Assembly (NCBI GenBank): GCA_023388255.1
Contig: JAEWGO010000022.1
Coordinates: 33,428-97,427 of the forward strand
Length of the DNA: 64,000 nt
From: Pseudomonadota bacterium
Lineage (GTDB): Bacteria; Pseudomonadota; Gammaproteobacteria; Xanthomonadales; Rhodanobacteraceae
Direction: 5' to 3'
The position numbers were made by a program, and so were the translations under genes. Within the stretch, counting starts at the first letter, position 1. Every line of letters begins with the position of its first letter. A model generated the notes under the pieces. It saw only the letters and a list, made by a program, of their open reading frames with translations, was not told where the DNA came from and searched no databases. Below are positions 17,072-25,365 of this stretch, piece by piece.

Positions 17072-18237
17072 GAGGACGCCAGCTTGCGCACGCGCGTTGC
17101 AACAATGCGTTCGACGACAAACAATGCCGCGACCAACAGCGCAATCCGCGTATCCAGAGGGTTGCTTCCTTCGCTTGCGCGCGCATCGCCGATCACTCGG
17201 TCGATATGCCGCGGCTTCACCGCATCGGCATGCGCGCGCGTCGGTGCCGGCGCGGCACCGCGCAATGCGACGCGCAGGCGATCCGGAAAGCCCGCGTCGA
17301 GCAGGAGCGGCAATGCGGATGGCGTCAGCGTGCCCGGCAGCGCGAGCACGCTACCCCGACCCGACGATTCGATGCGCGCGAGAACCTGCTGCCGACCGTT
17401 GCGCCAGAGCGCAACGCCGTTTGCCGACGGACGATTCGTCAACAACGCGACGCCGCCGTGTTCGATCCATGCGGATACCGCGGGCGTGGTCTGAGGCGCC
17501 AGCCACGCCAGCCACTGCGTTTCAGCGGGAATCGGCGCGTCCAGCGGTTGCGCATCGAGCAGGTAGCGGCCGGGTTCGCGCTGGTTCCACGCCGCAACGG
17601 CTGCGCGCAGATACATGAGCGAGGATCGCGTTTCGGCTGAGTAGCGCACGGCGAAATGGATCGGCGCGGCCGGCGCTGTTGGAACGGTGTCGGCCATGCG
17701 ACCGGCCACGAAGCGCCAGTCGAACGCATGCGCGATTTGCGGTCGTTCGCCATCGAGGCCGCCGACTTCTTGCGGCACGACGACGGTGATCTTCGCACTG
17801 GCCGGCTGTTGCGCATCGAGTTCGCGCAGCAGGCTGGCGAGCGGCACGTTCGTCGACGGCGGTACGCTGTCGAATGAAGGAAAGCCGGGCAGCAGCCAAC
17901 GCCAATCCGCATCGATGCCCGCGCCTGCGGCCAGCGCGGACGCGCGATCGACACCCGGTGCGACGACGATCCAGGGCTTTGGTGCTCGCGCCGTCTCGAA
18001 CAGAACCGGCTGCGCCAGCAGCAACGCGAGCAAGGCGATCAACACGAGTCGCAGGAGCAGCAACCATGGTCGCTCGAAAAGGATGCGCCGGCGCGGGCCC
18101 ACGCGTTCGGATATCCAGCGCAGCGCGGCGAATTCGGTGGTCGCGGGTTGGAGACGTCGGACCAGATGGATCGCGATCGGCAGTGCCGCCGCGGCCAATG
18201 CGGCGAGGCCGATCGGGGCGAGCAGGGTGAAGCTCAT
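17068..18237 (-). CDS. BatA-like membrane protein (aerotolerance-operon N-terminal domain)
   Basis: The 389-residue protein starts with the conserved double-helix BatA N-domain (TIGR02226): a first helix LAPIGLAALAAAALPIAIHL, the linker RILFERPWLLLLRLVLIALLAL, and LLAQP. A periplasmic region follows, with a final helix near residue 365-380 (LLVAALFVVERIV). No intact von Willebrand MIDAS motif is visible in this protein, unlike full-length BatA. In MoxR clusters such proteins anchor a periplasmic complex. It is translationally coupled to the DUF58 gene (four-base overlap) and to DUF4175. Confidence 0.82.
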   Translation of the reverse strand: MSFTLLAPIGLAALAAAALPIAIHLVRRLQPATTEFAALRWISERVGPRRRILFERPWLLLLRLVLIALLALLLAQPVLFETARAPKPWIVVAPGVDRASALAAGAGIDADWRWLLPGFPSFDSVPPSTNVPLASLLRELDAQQPASAKITVVVPQEVGGLDGERPQIAHAFDWRFVAGRMADTVPTAPAAPIHFAVRYSAETRSSLMYLRAAVAAWNQREPGRYLLDAQPLDAPIPAETQWLAWLAPQTTPAVSAWIEHGGVALLTNRPSANGVALWRNGRQQVLARIESSGRGSVLALPGTLTPSALPLLLDAGFPDRLRVALRGAAPAPTRAHADAVKPRHIDRVIGDARASEGSNPLDTRIALLVAALFVVERIVATRVRKLASS

Positions 18238-19214
18238 GACTTGAAGCCCTTCCCTTCAAGGGAAGGTCTTGGTTGGGGATGGGTTTGTCGGGTCGCCGTC
18301 GTGCCCCCTGCCCCGCCCGAGCTCCCTTCCGTTGCCTGCGAGGGAGCGAACAAGCGGCGCAACGGCGCATCCAGCGGCGTATCCATCACGTATTCGACAT
18401 GACGAATGCCGCGCGCGGCAAAGCGTTGTGCGAGTTGCACGCGCGCGGTGGCGAAGCGTTGGAGGAAGTCCTTGCGCACTGCGTCGGCATCGACGCGGCG
18501 TTCGTCCGGTGATTCCGGATCGACGAAGCGATGCGCACCGCTGAACGGAAAGTCGCGTTCGTCAGCCCCGAGCACTTGCACGGTCAGCACTTCGCGACGC
18601 GCGGCGACAAGGCGGTGGGCGAGTTCGACCGCCGCGTCGTCGAAGAAATCGGACAGCAACACGACCAGCGCGTTCGGCACGATGCGTTCCCACAGCGGTC
18701 GCAGCGAAGCCTCATCCGGCCAGCTCGCACCGCTGCGCAGACAGGCGAGTCCGAGCAGACAGCGATCGCGCTGGCGCGGACCGGCGCCGGTCGGCACAAG
18801 CACCGGCGCTTCGCCGCCGAGAGCGATGACACCGAAACGATCACCTTGGCGCAGCGCGAGTTCGATCGTGCAGGCAGCAACCGATCTCGCCGCATCGAGC
18901 TTGCTGAAATCCTTGCGCGCCATATCGGCGTGGCGCATCGATGCGGTTGCGTCGAGGATCAACCACACGGTGAGCGGGCTGTCGCGCTCGGCTTCGCGCA
19001 CGAAATAGCGGTCCGAGCGCGCGTAGAGTTTCCAGTCGATGCGGCGCGGTTCGTCGCCGGGTTCGTACGCACGGTATTGCGCGAACTCCAGGCCGGCGCC
19101 GCGGTTGCGGCTCACGTGCTGGCCAAGGCCATCGCCGCCGCCATTGCGCGCGTGCAAGCGCAGGTCGCGCAGACGAGCGCGCACCTCGGGCGGGATGAAG
19201 TCGGTCGGACCCAC
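18234..19214 (-). CDS. DUF58 domain protein (MoxR-associated vWA-like)
   Basis: The protein of about 326 residues carries the DUF58 signature: GQHVSRNRGAGLEFAQYRAY, EPGDEPRRIDWKLYARSD and LTVWLILDATASMRH (the MIDAS-like DxTxS of the vWA fold). The start is not certain. No ATG exists near the MoxR stop, and the GTG at 19214, 8 bases after that stop, fits best. The C-terminal tail (about 35 residues, ending PRPSLEGKGFKS) is low-complexity and appears to be encoded by inserted repeat DNA. DUF58 proteins are partners of MoxR ATPases, proposed to act as chaperone-type assembly factors. Confidence 0.88.
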   Translation of the reverse strand: MGPTDFIPPEVRARLRDLRLHARNGGGDGLGQHVSRNRGAGLEFAQYRAYEPGDEPRRIDWKLYARSDRYFVREAERDSPLTVWLILDATASMRHADMARKDFSKLDAARSVAACTIELALRQGDRFGVIALGGEAPVLVPTGAGPRQRDRCLLGLACLRSGASWPDEASLRPLWERIVPNALVVLLSDFFDDAAVELAHRLVAARREVLTVQVLGADERDFPFSGAHRFVDPESPDERRVDADAVRKDFLQRFATARVQLAQRFAARGIRHVEYVMDTPLDAPLRRLFAPSQATEGSSGGAGGTTATRQTHPQPRPSLEGKGFKS

Positions 19215-19222
19215 GCGCGCAA

Positions 19223-20218
19223 TCAGGTCGGGAACGGCACCGCGCGCAACAGCGCGGCGACTACGTCGTCGCTGCTGCGCTGTTCGGCCTCGGCCGCAAA
19301 CGACAGCAGCAGGCGATGGCGCAGCACCGGCGCAGCGAGCGCCTTCACGTCGTCGCGCGTCGCGGCGAAGCGGCCATGGATCAGCGCGCGCGCCTTTGCC
19401 GCAAGCACCAGCGACTGGCCGGCGCGCGGGCCGGCGCCCCAGCGCACCCACTCGCGCACTTCACCCACGGCGCTGGTCTGCGGACGCGTCTCGCGCACGA
19501 GGCGCGTGATCCACGCGAGCAGGTCGTCGCCGACGTGCACTTCGCGCGTGAGTGTTTGCAGCGCGATGACTTCGTCACCGCTCATCACTGCGTCGATGCG
19601 GCCCTCGCTGCCACCGGTGGTCTGCGCGAGGATCGCGCGTTCTTCGGTTTCGTCCGGATAGTCGACGCGGATATGCAGCAGGAAACGATCGAGCTGCGCC
19701 TCGGGCAGCGGATACGTCCCCGCCTGCTCAAGCGGGTTCTGCGTCGCGAGCACGAAGAACGGCTTCGGCAGCACGTGCGTGGTGCCGGCGTAGCTGATCG
19801 TGCGCTCCTGCATCGCCTCGAGCAGCGCCGATTGCGTCTTCGGCGGCGTGCGGTTGAGTTCATCGGCGAGCAGCAGGTTCGTGAACACCGGGCCTTGCTG
19901 GAACTTGAAATAGCGCTTGCCGGTGCCGTGGTCCTCTTCGAGGATCTCGGTGCCGACGATGTCGCTGGGCATCAGGTCCGGCGTGAACTGGATGCGCCTG
20001 AAATCGAGCGCGAGCGCCTGGCCGAGCGAGCGCACGAGCAGGGTCTTGCCGAGGCCGGGCACGCCTTCGAGCAGGCAATGACCGCCGGCGAGCAGGCCGA
20101 TCAGGAGCTGCTCGACGACATCGCGCTGGCCGACGATGACGCGCGCGATCGCGTCGCGCAGGGTGGCGAGTTGGGTGAGCTGGTGCTGGATGGATGCTTC
20201 GTCGATCGGGGTGTTCAC
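19223..20218 (-). CDS. MoxR-family AAA+ ATPase
   Basis: The 331-residue ATPase has Walker A GVPGLGKT (residues 52-59), Walker B LLLADE (115-120), a sensor-type ATQNPLEQAGTYPLPEAQLDRF segment, and the C-terminal lid domain. The GTG at 20218 was chosen because AAGGAG sits 5 bases upstream; a longer frame upstream would run through repeat DNA. MoxR ATPases act with vWA/DUF58 proteins in folding or activating envelope and redox enzymes. It heads the tightly packed MoxR-DUF58-BatA-DUF4175 block. Confidence 0.93.
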   Translation of the reverse strand: MNTPIDEASIQHQLTQLATLRDAIARVIVGQRDVVEQLLIGLLAGGHCLLEGVPGLGKTLLVRSLGQALALDFRRIQFTPDLMPSDIVGTEILEEDHGTGKRYFKFQQGPVFTNLLLADELNRTPPKTQSALLEAMQERTISYAGTTHVLPKPFFVLATQNPLEQAGTYPLPEAQLDRFLLHIRVDYPDETEERAILAQTTGGSEGRIDAVMSGDEVIALQTLTREVHVGDDLLAWITRLVRETRPQTSAVGEVREWVRWGAGPRAGQSLVLAAKARALIHGRFAATRDDVKALAAPVLRHRLLLSFAAEAEQRSSDDVVAALLRAVPFPT

Positions 20219-20266
20219 ACGCGCTCCTTGGTTGGCCGGATGCGTCCAGTCCGCCATGCAATGCTC

Positions 20267-20365
20267 GTCATCCCGGCGCACGCCGGAGGTGGTTTTCAAC
20301 CGCAGACTGGTCATTCCGCCATTTGTTGCGACGAGGAACCGGATTCCGGCCTGCTCCGGAACGAC
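20267..20365. repeat. REP-like paired palindromes, copy B (degenerate)
   Basis: GTCATCCCGGCG...CGCCGG (20267-20286) faces GGATTCCGGCC...CCGGAACGAC (20341-20365), the same arrangement as copies A and C. The left unit has lost its terminal part and an extra GGTCATTCCGCC half-unit lies between them. It fills the gap between the DUF4159 gene and moxR on the minus strand, so it falls in the leader of moxR or in an operon-internal spacer. Confidence 0.75.
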
Positions 20366-20380
20366 AAACAGCGGCTGCGC

Positions 20381-21088
20381 TCACGCCGTCAACGCATAGA
20401 TCACGACGTTCACCGCGAACTTGGTGTTGTCCTCGGCGAGGAAGCGCTTGTTGCGCCAGTCGTAGTCCCATTCACAGCCGTAGTCCTTGTTGCTGTAGAG
20501 CACGCCGAGGCGGCCGTCGATCTCGATGCCCTTGAGGTATTCGTGGACGAGGTCGTCACCCCAGCCGTTGAGTTCGAATGCAGTGTTTGGCGGGCCGTCG
20601 AACTTGAAGAAGCTTTCAAACAGCGGATGTTCCTTCGGCAGCTTCTGCAGCGCGTCGTCGCCGAAGATCGCAGCCATTTGGCTCTCGAATGATTTCGCGA
20701 ACAGGCCGTCGATGTCGTGATTGCAGTCGTCGACCAGCACGAAGCCGCCATTGCGTACGTAGCGCTCGAAGTTGCGCCGCTCGTCCGGATTGAACTCGAC
20801 CAGCTTGTGCCCGGCCATGTAGCAGAATGGTTGCGCCAACATGCGCGGGTCGGACATCGGCAACACGCGCTCCTTCGGATCGACGCGCAAGGTCGTGTAC
20901 TGGATCAGCGCGTCGAGCAGGTTCGACGGCATGCGCTGGTCGACATCCCAATCGCCGGATTCGTACACCAGACGCGTGAACCAGAAGTCGTAGGCGGCAT
21001 CATCCGCACGCACGGTCTTCGCCAGCGGCGCAAGCAAGGCGCCGGCACTGCCGGCGAGCATGAGGCGAAGGAACTCGGCGCGGGTCAT
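20381..21088 (-). CDS. Exported DUF4159 protein
   Basis: The 235-residue protein starts with a signal peptide (MTRAEFLRLMLAGSAGALLAPLA) that resembles a Tat signal but has Thr-Arg in place of the twin arginine. The mature domain has the DUF4159 pattern, with YDFWFTRLVYESGDWDVDQ near the start, RNFERYVRNGGFVLVDDC in the middle and a C-terminal GWGDDLVHEYLKG. In many MoxR/Bat clusters this domain is fused to a membrane protein; here it is a separate exported protein. It has a class I glutamine-amidotransferase-like fold without a visible catalytic Cys. Role unknown. Confidence 0.85.
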   Translation of the reverse strand: MTRAEFLRLMLAGSAGALLAPLAKTVRADDAAYDFWFTRLVYESGDWDVDQRMPSNLLDALIQYTTLRVDPKERVLPMSDPRMLAQPFCYMAGHKLVEFNPDERRNFERYVRNGGFVLVDDCNHDIDGLFAKSFESQMAAIFGDDALQKLPKEHPLFESFFKFDGPPNTAFELNGWGDDLVHEYLKGIEIDGRLGVLYSNKDYGCEWDYDWRNKRFLAEDNTKFAVNVVIYALTA

Positions 21089-21110
21089 CGGGAAAAATGA
21101 GTGGAGAGCA

Positions 21111-21178
21111 GCGAGGAACGAGTGACACTCAGGCCCATGACACGTTTCTCACTCCTCGCTGCACCACTCGTTCCTCGC
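21111..21178. repeat. Inverted repeat between TldE-like and DUF4159 genes
   Basis: GCGAGGAACGAG (21111-21122) and CTCGTTCCTCGC (21167-21178) are perfect complements, and the loop contains a second partial match (TCACTCCTCGC). The repeat fills nearly the whole 92-base gap. It may act as an RNA stabiliser or attenuator between the upstream proteases and the downstream MoxR block, or be another small repeat family. Confidence 0.55.
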
Positions 21179-21180
21179 CG

Positions 21181-22515
21181 TTACACCGCGTCGGACAGCG
21201 ACGAGAACGTGAAGTCGCGGATCTTCATCGGCGGGATCATCATCACGAACGGCGATTCGTCATCACCCACGCGCACCGGCTTGCCGATCTCCTCGATGTT
21301 GTTGAGCATGATCGCCGGCGATTCATTGAATCGGAAGTTCTTGATCGGGTACTTGATCTCGCCGTCCTCGATGTAGAACGTGCCGTCGCGCGTGAGTCCG
21401 GTCAGCAGCACGGTCTGCGGATCGACCATGCGTATGTACCAGGTGCGCGTGACCAGCACGCCCTTCCTGGTGCCCTTGACCAGATCCATCGTCGACTTGT
21501 CGCCGCCGACCATGATCAGGTTGCCGGGCTGGCCGATCGCCTTCTTGCCCTGCTTCTGCGCCCAATAGCGCGAATACTGCAGGTAGTCGACCTTGCCCTT
21601 GGTGATGATCGGCGTGCGTTCGCGGGCGAGGCCATCGTTGTCCCACGGCAACACCGAAGATGCTTCGTCCCATGGATCGGCGTAGATCGTCACGCGCTCG
21701 TCGAACATCTTCTCGCCGACCTTGTTGCCACCCCCCTTCTTGGAAAGGAAGCTGCGGCCTTCGTCGGCCTGGCGCGCATCGAAGCCGAACATCATGAACG
21801 AGATCAGGCCGGCGGTCGCCGCCGGTTCCATGATGACGGTGTATTTGCCCGGCTCCAACGCCTTGGCATCGACCGAACCCTTGGCCTTCTGGATGGCTGT
21901 CTTGATTTCGCTCTTCGCGTCGAATTTCGAGACGTCGGCGAGGTTGCGCGCGACCCACCCCGAGCCCTTGCCGTCGTCGGTGCGCACCGTGCAGGTGAAG
22001 TCCGCGCCGGTGGCCTTCTGGTAGCCGAAATTGCCCTTGCTGTTGGCGGTCGCGGAGAAACTTTGGCTGTCGGAGAAGAAGCCGGCCGCGACCAGCTTGT
22101 CCTTGCGGCACGGCTCGATGCATGCGGCGGCTACCTGAGCGCGGTATTCCGGCGTGATCGCGGCGGTCTTGTCGATGAACGTATTGGTGGCTTTGTAGGT
22201 CTGCTTCTCGATCGCCGGAACGAACTCGGGATTGTCCGGCGCGAGGCGCGCCAGTTCCTCGGCGCGGCGCACCACGGCCTCGAGCGAAGCGTCGTCGAAG
22301 GTATTGATCGTTGCTGTGCCGGTCTTCTTGCCGAACGCGACCTCGACCGCGAGGTCGGCATCGCTGACATGGCCGCTGGTCGATACGCTGTTCAGCGCGT
22401 AGCGGATGTTGCCGCCGATCGAGCCACTCAAGGTGGCGCTGCACTGGTCTGCCTTCGACAACTTGATGACCTTGTCGAGGATGGCCTTGGCTTGTTCTTC
22501 GGTGTACATGCTCAT
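21181..22515 (-). CDS. TldE/PmbA-like metalloprotease partner subunit, no signal peptide
   Basis: The 444-residue protein shows TldD/PmbA family features across its length: LSKADQCSATLSGSIGGNIRY at the start, EVAFGKKTGTATIN in the first domain, and C-terminal GQPGNLIMVGGD and GVLVTRTWYIRMVDPQT. No HExxxH zinc motif is seen, so it should be the non-catalytic TldE-type half of a heterodimer. It lacks any export signal although the catalytic partner encoded 20 bases upstream carries a Tat signal. Two start codons two residues apart are possible (MSM); the outer one is annotated. Confidence 0.88.
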   Translation of the reverse strand: MSMYTEEQAKAILDKVIKLSKADQCSATLSGSIGGNIRYALNSVSTSGHVSDADLAVEVAFGKKTGTATINTFDDASLEAVVRRAEELARLAPDNPEFVPAIEKQTYKATNTFIDKTAAITPEYRAQVAAACIEPCRKDKLVAAGFFSDSQSFSATANSKGNFGYQKATGADFTCTVRTDDGKGSGWVARNLADVSKFDAKSEIKTAIQKAKGSVDAKALEPGKYTVIMEPAATAGLISFMMFGFDARQADEGRSFLSKKGGGNKVGEKMFDERVTIYADPWDEASSVLPWDNDGLARERTPIITKGKVDYLQYSRYWAQKQGKKAIGQPGNLIMVGGDKSTMDLVKGTRKGVLVTRTWYIRMVDPQTVLLTGLTRDGTFYIEDGEIKYPIKNFRFNESPAIMLNNIEEIGKPVRVGDDESPFVMMIPPMKIRDFTFSSLSDAV

Positions 22516-22535
22516 GGGATGGTTTCTCCGCCCGC

Positions 22536-24173
22536 TCAGCCGAGGCTGCGCGCCGTGTTGATGACGTTCGCGCCGTTGAAGCGCGCAGTGCTCGATCCAT
22601 GCGACACGGCCGAGACCTGACCCGGCTGGCCCTTGCCGTCGAAGAACGAACCGCCGAGGCGGTAGTCGTCGGCGTCGCACACTTGCGCGCAGGAGTTCCA
22701 GAACTCCGGCGTGCGCATCTGATAGGCGACATCCTCGAGCGGCTGCGTGACCTTGCCGTTCTTGATCTCGTAGAACAGCTGGCCGCCGAACTGCGCGTTG
22801 TAGCGCTGCTGGTCGATCGAGAACGAGCCGTCGCCGATGATGTAGACGCCGTTCTCGATGTCCTTGATCATTTCCGCTGGCGAGAGTTTGTCCTTGCCCG
22901 GCTGCAGCGACACGTTCGCCATGCGCTGGAATTGCACGCTCGACCACGAGTCGGCGTAGCAACACCCCTGCGATTCCTTCAGGCCGAGGATGTGCGCCTG
23001 GTCGCGGATTACCTGGTAGTTGACCAAGGTGCCATCCTTGATGAGGTCCCACTTCTGCGTCTTGACGCCCTCGTCGTCGTAGCCGACCGCACCGAGCGAA
23101 CCCGGCTGCGTCTTGTCGGCGACGATCGTGACCTTGTCGCTGCCGTATTTGAACTTGTCCTTCAGCTTGTCCATCGTCGCGAAACTGGTACCGGCGTAGT
23201 TCGCCTCGTAGCCGAGCACGCGGTCGAGTTCGAGCGGATGGCCGACCGATTCGTGGATGGTTAGCCACAGGTGCGAAGGATCGAGCATGAGGTCGTACTT
23301 GCCCGGCTTGACCGATTGCGCGGTCAGCTTTTCCTTCGCCTGCTTGGCGGCCGCGATCGCATCCGCCTTCATGTCGTACGAATCGCGATACACGACCGCG
23401 CCACCGGGTAGCTCGACCCGATCGACCGCCTTCGCGTCGAGGTATTCGAAGCCCATGCCACGCGGCGCAGACAGGCCGGCGCGGGTGCGGAACTTGCCGG
23501 ACTTCTGGTCGACGGCGGTCACGTGCATCGGCGCCCAGATGCGGTGCACGTCCTGGTCGATGTACGAACCATCGGTGGACGCGAAGTACTTCTGTTCGTT
23601 GACCAGGAACAGGATCGAGTTGACGAAACTCGCGCCGGCCTGCATCGCCGCCGCATTGACGCCGAGCAGCAGATCGACTTTGTCCTTCAGCGGCACGGCC
23701 ATCGCGTTCTTCACGATCGGCGTGGCCCAGCTCACTTCGCCAACGCCCTTGACCGGCGCCAGTTGCACCGGCTTGCCCTGCAGGCGCGAGTTTGCCTTGG
23801 CAATCGACAACGCCTCGCCGACGGCCTTGGCAACGCTGTCCGGGCTCATGTCGCTGGTCGCCGCGAAACCCCAGGTACCCTTGGCGATGACGCGGATGCC
23901 GATGCCGCTGGATTCGGTATTGACGACGTTCTGCACCTTGTCCTCGCGCGTGACCACGAACTGGCGCAGGTAGCGCCCGATGCGCACGTCGCAATAGCTC
24001 GCGCCGCCGGCCTTCGCGGCGTTGAGCGCGACGTCGGCGAGGCGCTTCTTGGTCGCCACGTCGATCTTCGTCAGCAGCGCTTCGGCCGCGATCGCGCGGC
24101 CGTAGAAGGCGGGAATCACCAAGCTGCCGAGGCCGGCGCCGGTGATCTTGAGGAAGTCGCGTCTGTCCATCAT
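22536..24173 (-). CDS. TldD-like metalloprotease with Tat signal peptide
   Basis: The 545-residue protein starts with a twin-arginine signal (MDRRDFLKITGAGLGSLVI, cleavage near AIAAEA), so it is exported folded. The TldD family zinc motif HESVGH (HExxxH) is at residues 307-312. The family's third metal ligand, a Cys in a CGKxGQ motif, seems to be replaced: the corresponding segment reads DGKGQPGQ. E. coli TldD/TldE cleaves peptides such as microcin B17 leader and CcdA in the cytoplasm. This exported version has a different, unknown periplasmic substrate. It is the first gene of the minus-strand set reaching to 13.1 kb. Confidence 0.9.
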   Translation of the reverse strand: MMDRRDFLKITGAGLGSLVIPAFYGRAIAAEALLTKIDVATKKRLADVALNAAKAGGASYCDVRIGRYLRQFVVTREDKVQNVVNTESSGIGIRVIAKGTWGFAATSDMSPDSVAKAVGEALSIAKANSRLQGKPVQLAPVKGVGEVSWATPIVKNAMAVPLKDKVDLLLGVNAAAMQAGASFVNSILFLVNEQKYFASTDGSYIDQDVHRIWAPMHVTAVDQKSGKFRTRAGLSAPRGMGFEYLDAKAVDRVELPGGAVVYRDSYDMKADAIAAAKQAKEKLTAQSVKPGKYDLMLDPSHLWLTIHESVGHPLELDRVLGYEANYAGTSFATMDKLKDKFKYGSDKVTIVADKTQPGSLGAVGYDDEGVKTQKWDLIKDGTLVNYQVIRDQAHILGLKESQGCCYADSWSSVQFQRMANVSLQPGKDKLSPAEMIKDIENGVYIIGDGSFSIDQQRYNAQFGGQLFYEIKNGKVTQPLEDVAYQMRTPEFWNSCAQVCDADDYRLGGSFFDGKGQPGQVSAVSHGSSTARFNGANVINTARSLG

Positions 24174-24426
24174 TCCCCTCCAGGGTCAGTTCTTCGCAAG
24201 GCGCAATGCGCAGCGTCCGATCTTGTCGGAAGCCGGCGCGATCCGCCACGTGACAAATGGCATGGTCACGGTCGTCCTTTCAGGCAGCCGTTGGGGGCGG
24301 CACGATGCCGAACGGCTGCGCTCCAAGCCCGTCAGCTCGAGCTACACGATGAGCGACCAGCCCGGGCCGGAATGTGTCAAGAAGAAGCAGAGGCCCGGCT
24401 CGCATCCTGCAGTAGACTGCAGCACG

Positions 24427-24795
24427 ATGGACATCTCGAAAACCTTTCATATCGAAGCGGCGCATCGCCTGCCGAATGTGCCGGTCGGTCACAAGTGCGC
24501 GCGCCTGCACGGACATTCGTTCCGCGTCGAGGTGCACGTGAGCGGGCCGCTCGATCCGCAGTTCGGCTGGATCATGGATTTCGCCGACCTCAAGCGCGCG
24601 TTCGCACCGTTGTACGAGCAGCTCGACCACAACTACCTCAACGACATCCCCGGACTCGACAACCCGACCAGCGAGAACCTGGCACGCTGGATCTGGCAAC
24701 ACCTCGCGCCGCAGTTGCCGTTGCTGTCCCGCATCGTCGTGCAGGAAACCTGCACTTCCGCATGCAGCTATGCCGGCCCAGACGGCGCGGCATAG
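24427..24795 (+). CDS. queD: 6-carboxy-5,6,7,8-tetrahydropterin synthase QueD
   Basis: The 122-residue enzyme of queuosine biosynthesis converts dihydroneopterin triphosphate to 6-carboxytetrahydropterin. Zinc ligands are His13 (FHIEAAHRLP) and His28 and His30 (LHGH); the catalytic Cys24 lies in HKCARLHGH. LDHNYLND, PTSENLARWIW and VQETCTSACSY complete the family pattern. The ATG at 24427 gives the normal length; the open frame continues upstream without homology. No preQ1-like leader was recognised. No other queuosine gene lies in the window. Confidence 0.95.
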   Translation: MDISKTFHIEAAHRLPNVPVGHKCARLHGHSFRVEVHVSGPLDPQFGWIMDFADLKRAFAPLYEQLDHNYLNDIPGLDNPTSENLARWIWQHLAPQLPLLSRIVVQETCTSACSYAGPDGAA

Positions 24796-24909
24796 GCGCC
24801 GCTCCGATTTTGCGCATCGCGGCATCGCGGGCCGCAAACGCAACACCATGAAATAAATAGATATTCCCGGAATCTTCCGCGAGGCTCCCGTCGATTTCGA
24901 GAAATCATG

Positions 24910-24938
24910 TTGCAACGCAACAAGAAACTTGCTAGGAT
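24910..24938 (+). promoter_or_regulatory. Probable sigma-70 promoter of the phasin gene
   Basis: TTGCAA (24910-24915) and TAGGAT (24933-24938) are separated by 17 bases in an AT-richer patch. The start point would be near 24945, giving a short 5' leader with GAGGT 7 bases before the phasin ATG. The match is by eye only. Confidence 0.5.
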
Positions 24939-24975
24939 GCTTGCCACATCCCCCAATACCCCCGAGGTATCGATC

Positions 24976-25365
24976 ATGTTCGAGCAGATCAACACCCAGT
25001 CCCTGGCGCTCGGCAAGAACTACGCCGATGCGTTCGTCAAGGCGCAGGGTCTCGCGCTGGCCGGTTTCGAGCGCATCACCGAACTGAACCTCAAGACCTT
25101 CGAGGACCGCGTCAAGGCGTCCGTCGAGTTCTGGACCGAAGCCGCCGACGTGCGTGACTTCGAAGGTGCCAAGGCGCTGTCGGCCAAGGGCGTGCAGCTC
25201 GCCAAGGAGAGCGCCGAGAAGCTTTACGCGAACGGCCAGGAAGTGTTCGGCGTCTCGATGAAGACCGGCGAAGCCATCGGTTCGATCGCCAAGGGTTCGT
25301 TCGAGAACACCAACGAAGCGATCACCAAGCAGGTCAATGCCGCCAAGAAGGCCGGCGCCCGCTGA
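24976..25365 (+). CDS. Phasin family protein
   Basis: The 129-residue helical protein starts MFEQINTQSLALGKNYADAF with typical phasin repeats of amphipathic helix (ITELNLKTFEDRVKASVEFW, KESAEKLYANGQEVFG). Phasins coat polyhydroxyalkanoate granules, and some members also have chaperone roles. It is monocistronic, with its own promoter and a good intrinsic terminator. No PHA synthase or depolymerase gene occurs in the window, so granule function is inferred from the family alone. Confidence 0.92.
   Translation: MFEQINTQSLALGKNYADAFVKAQGLALAGFERITELNLKTFEDRVKASVEFWTEAADVRDFEGAKALSAKGVQLAKESAEKLYANGQEVFGVSMKTGEAIGSIAKGSFENTNEAITKQVNAAKKAGAR

Noticed and set aside
24174..24426. preQ1 riboswitch before queD
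   Set aside because: No compact preQ1-I or preQ1-II type leader could be drawn, and the region is GC-rich with no expression platform.
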